A stretch of DNA of 64,000 bases from Adineta vaga (taxonomy: Eukaryota > Rotifera): contig CP075495.1 of assembly GCA_021613535.1 (NCBI GenBank), positions 10,540,001-10,604,000 of the forward strand, read 5' to 3'. The notes under the pieces are model-generated. The model searched no databases. It was not told the origin of the DNA and saw only the letters and a list, made by a program, of their open reading frames with translations. How positions within the stretch are numbered: the stretch's first letter is position 1; every line of letters starts with the position of its first letter. The translations under genes were made by a program, and so were the position numbers. Shown here one piece after another: positions 61,849-64,000 of the stretch.

Positions 61849-62464
61849 TATCAAACAAAACGAAATAATAATAAACTATTAACTTACTTCTATTTCTAAA
61901 CGTATATTTGCATTACACTATAATTCAACATATACTTCAACCATTAACATAAACTAGCAGCTAAGCAACGCTCACGATTTCTATTTTTTTTGCTGTTTGT
62001 ATATTTTGTTTAGTAATCCTCAACGAGGATCTTCAATACAACACACCTATTTTTTTTAAAACACTGCAGTTTTTTATAAAAAAAAAAGTATTCTTCTATA
62101 TTTCTTAATAAACACCACCTTGCATTTTAATCACATTAGTTCCTACTGACATCTATGAAGCGATTTCGAATGATGACTTTTGTCGTTTGTTGTATGTAGT
62201 AGAATTGAAATAGAAAGAGGAGCACTATTTTAAATGTAAATATACAGTAGATAAGTAATTCATACTCATGTTGTTTCTCGAATATAATATTATCGTTATA
62301 TACCAAGCTAATACTTTTTCTTTTTCTTCCATACTAAGATTTTATCAATATTTTCAACAAGGTTTTTTTCCGCCTCCTCACTGTTAACGAAATAATACTG
62401 TTATCTTATCTATTTCTCATATGAATCCTCATAAGATATAATTCATACAAAGAAAGTACGAAGG
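61849..62464. other. LSM14 3' region and upstream of the last gene
   Basis: About 600 bp, AT-rich with T and A runs, AATAAA at about 62106, no gene seen. Confidence 0.6.
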
Positions 62465-63731
62465 ATGTCCTCATCTACTTTATGTTTACTGAGTATTGCG
62501 CTGTTTGTTTCCATCCAAATAACTGAATCTGTTCATAGCATATATTCATATGACGATGGAAATGGCGGTGAAGAACATTGTTGTATTGCACGAATTCGTG
62601 AGAATTATTGTTTGGCAACACCGATTACACGTAGTTTGATTCAAGTGAATAATCAATGCCATCAATTCAATGGACCTAAAACTCATCGTTCAAACGGCAA
62701 AAAGAAAAATGCTGCATACGAAGATAGAATTCTACGTCGATTAGATGTTAAATCATCGCAAGAAATTGATGATAAAATTCTTTTTGAATTAAAAACTCCA
62801 TTAACAACAAGCGTCTTACACAGAGATCTTGTATGTTTAACATCAACAAAACATGGCATAGATTTAGATAAATGTTATTTGGAATTATCTGATGAAGTAA
62901 ATCATGATAGTGATGATGATGATAATGACGATGATTTCAAAACAAGCAAAAGTCATAGTAAGAAGAAAAAACAGAATTCTTGTCATATATTCTTTAATTT
63001 GAACTTTTTAGAACAAAGACGACAAGAGCAACGTCGTCGTCGGTTTAATAACAAAACGTGCTCATCATGATGCTAGTGAAGAAGATGAGAACATTGATGA
63101 TGAAAATGCATTAGTTGAAGAAAATATTGCTGAAAAAGAAATACGTCGAAGTGAACTTCATCAAACAGTTCGTATTCGTGAGGGTCGTGGTTTATCGATT
63201 CTTCAAACATATACACTCAATATGACACGTATTCTACAAACTCACGATGAACGTGATCGATGTGTCTCATGGTATCGTAAACAAACACGTAAAATACGTC
63301 GTAATCCTGCAAAACATATAAAATTTTGCAGAGAATTAAATGATCATTTGGAAGACTGTGTTAAAAATCTTGTATTTAGTGACATAGAAAAAGAGCATCA
63401 TTCACACAATACAATCGTTTCTCTTGCTATCGGATCAAAATTATATTGTGAAGATCAAACTGGTGCGAATAAATTACTTGGTATTCATCGTCAAGGTGTT
63501 CTATGTTTACAAGCAGAGAATCAAATGGTTATTGAACAAAAATTCAGTGATATTGCTGGTTTATCTGATATAGAAAAGAATCAAAATGTACTCGATTTTA
63601 TTGACGAAAATTCAAAATTTCGAGCAGAATTCGGTCATGATTGTCATGATACGAAAGAATTAGTGGAAGTAGATATAGATGACAAGGAATATCAAGTCAA
63701 AGTGAAGCAGCTTAAAACTAAACGAGAATAA
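62465..63731 (+). CDS. Unrecognised secreted/membrane-targeted Cys-containing protein (frame interrupted)
   Basis: An N-terminal signal peptide (LCLLSIALFVSIQITESVHS) is followed by a mature region with paired cysteines (EEHCCIARIRENYCLATP; NNQCHQFNG), then LDKCYLELSDE. The frame then turns acidic/basic (DSDDDDNDDDF) and ends at 63069, whereas a good frame runs from about 63012 to 63731: EIRRSELHQTVRIREGRG, RCVSWYRKQTRKIRRNP, KFCRELNDHLEDCVKN, ending LKTKRE. Two readings: an intron 62897-63011 with a weak GTAAAT donor and TTTTTAG acceptor keeps phase; or a one-base surplus in the AAAA run at about 63054-63057, since the frames join smoothly there (FNNK then RAHHDASEE). A canonical GTAAGA donor at 62958 does not restore phase alone. 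No known domain recognised; secretion is inferred from the leader. Confidence 0.6.
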
Positions 63732-64000
63732 AAAGAAAACAAAATGACATTGATGATTGATTTTTATTTTTAAATTGTTTTTTTTCGAATCTTTAGTTAA
63801 AATAAACAAGAAATGAAACATACGTAGTTAGGAGATTAATAATAATTATGGTACATGTTAACATAAAGATACGTGAAAAACAAAACACATGAACAGAAGT
63901 AAAAATACGAAGTTCGTGGTCAGAAAAGCAAGACTTTTTGCATTCTCACAGGACTGTTTTAGAGGCGACAAGAAGAATAAAAAGGAAAGTTAAATAGAAC
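63732..64000. other. 3' flank at window end
   Basis: AT-rich, with AATAAA at about 63801; no gene visible before the window edge. Confidence 0.6.

Overview
This is a eukaryotic nuclear window. It is AT-rich, with protein genes cut into short exons by mostly 45-70 bp GT-AG introns (typically GTAAG...TTTAG), single-exon genes mixed in, two intron-bearing tRNA genes, and no bacterial-style operators or terminators. The gene set is animal: ZIC, an R-SNARE, SPAG17, a rhodopsin-type GPCR, LSM14, RIC1. Compact genes, tiny introns, poly-Gln/poly-Asn tracts and an NHL-repeat membrane protein fit a rotifer, most likely bdelloid (Adineta/Rotaria type). That placement is inference. No mobile element, CRISPR array or viral segment was recognised.

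Layout, left to right. 1-8.7 kb is a plus-strand block: the C-terminal part of a SUCO/SLP1-like ER protein, then TMEM214, an OVCA2/FSH1-type serine hydrolase and the peroxisomal HSDL2 homologue, the last three closely packed. 8.8-18 kb holds a minus-strand leucine-rich-repeat membrane protein, plus-strand SGTA/B co-chaperone, a minus-strand cathepsin L-like protease with an apparently shifted signal-peptide frame, and a decayed NHL-repeat gene. After about 4 kb without genes comes a peptide-type GPCR (22-23.8 kb), two tandem tRNA-Ser(UGA) genes, a double B-box-like zinc-finger protein and a small unknown gene. Another gene-poor 3.9 kb precedes ZIC (31.3-33.2 kb).

34.6-40.1 kb is a dense run of five minus-strand genes: DDX56, an unknown small protein, a Nudix hydrolase, CacyBP and VAMP, separated by only 58-212 bp. 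RIC1 (41.4-48.5 kb, plus) converges on SPAG17 (49.5-58.7 kb, minus), a ciliary central-apparatus protein. The window ends with LSM14 and an unrecognised secreted, Cys-containing protein.

The most interesting structural signal is not one gene but the spacing. Two co-directional gene runs have intergenic gaps as short as 55-73 bp, and in each gap a polypyrimidine-AG acceptor (often TTTCTAG followed by AT) sits shortly before the next start codon. Similar acceptors precede DDX56, RIC1 and SPAG17. This is what spliced-leader trans-splicing with operon-like transcription would look like; spliced leaders are known in rotifers. Separately, four loci (SUCO, cathepsin, NHL, the last secreted gene) carry reading-frame breaks that are either sequence errors or real decay.
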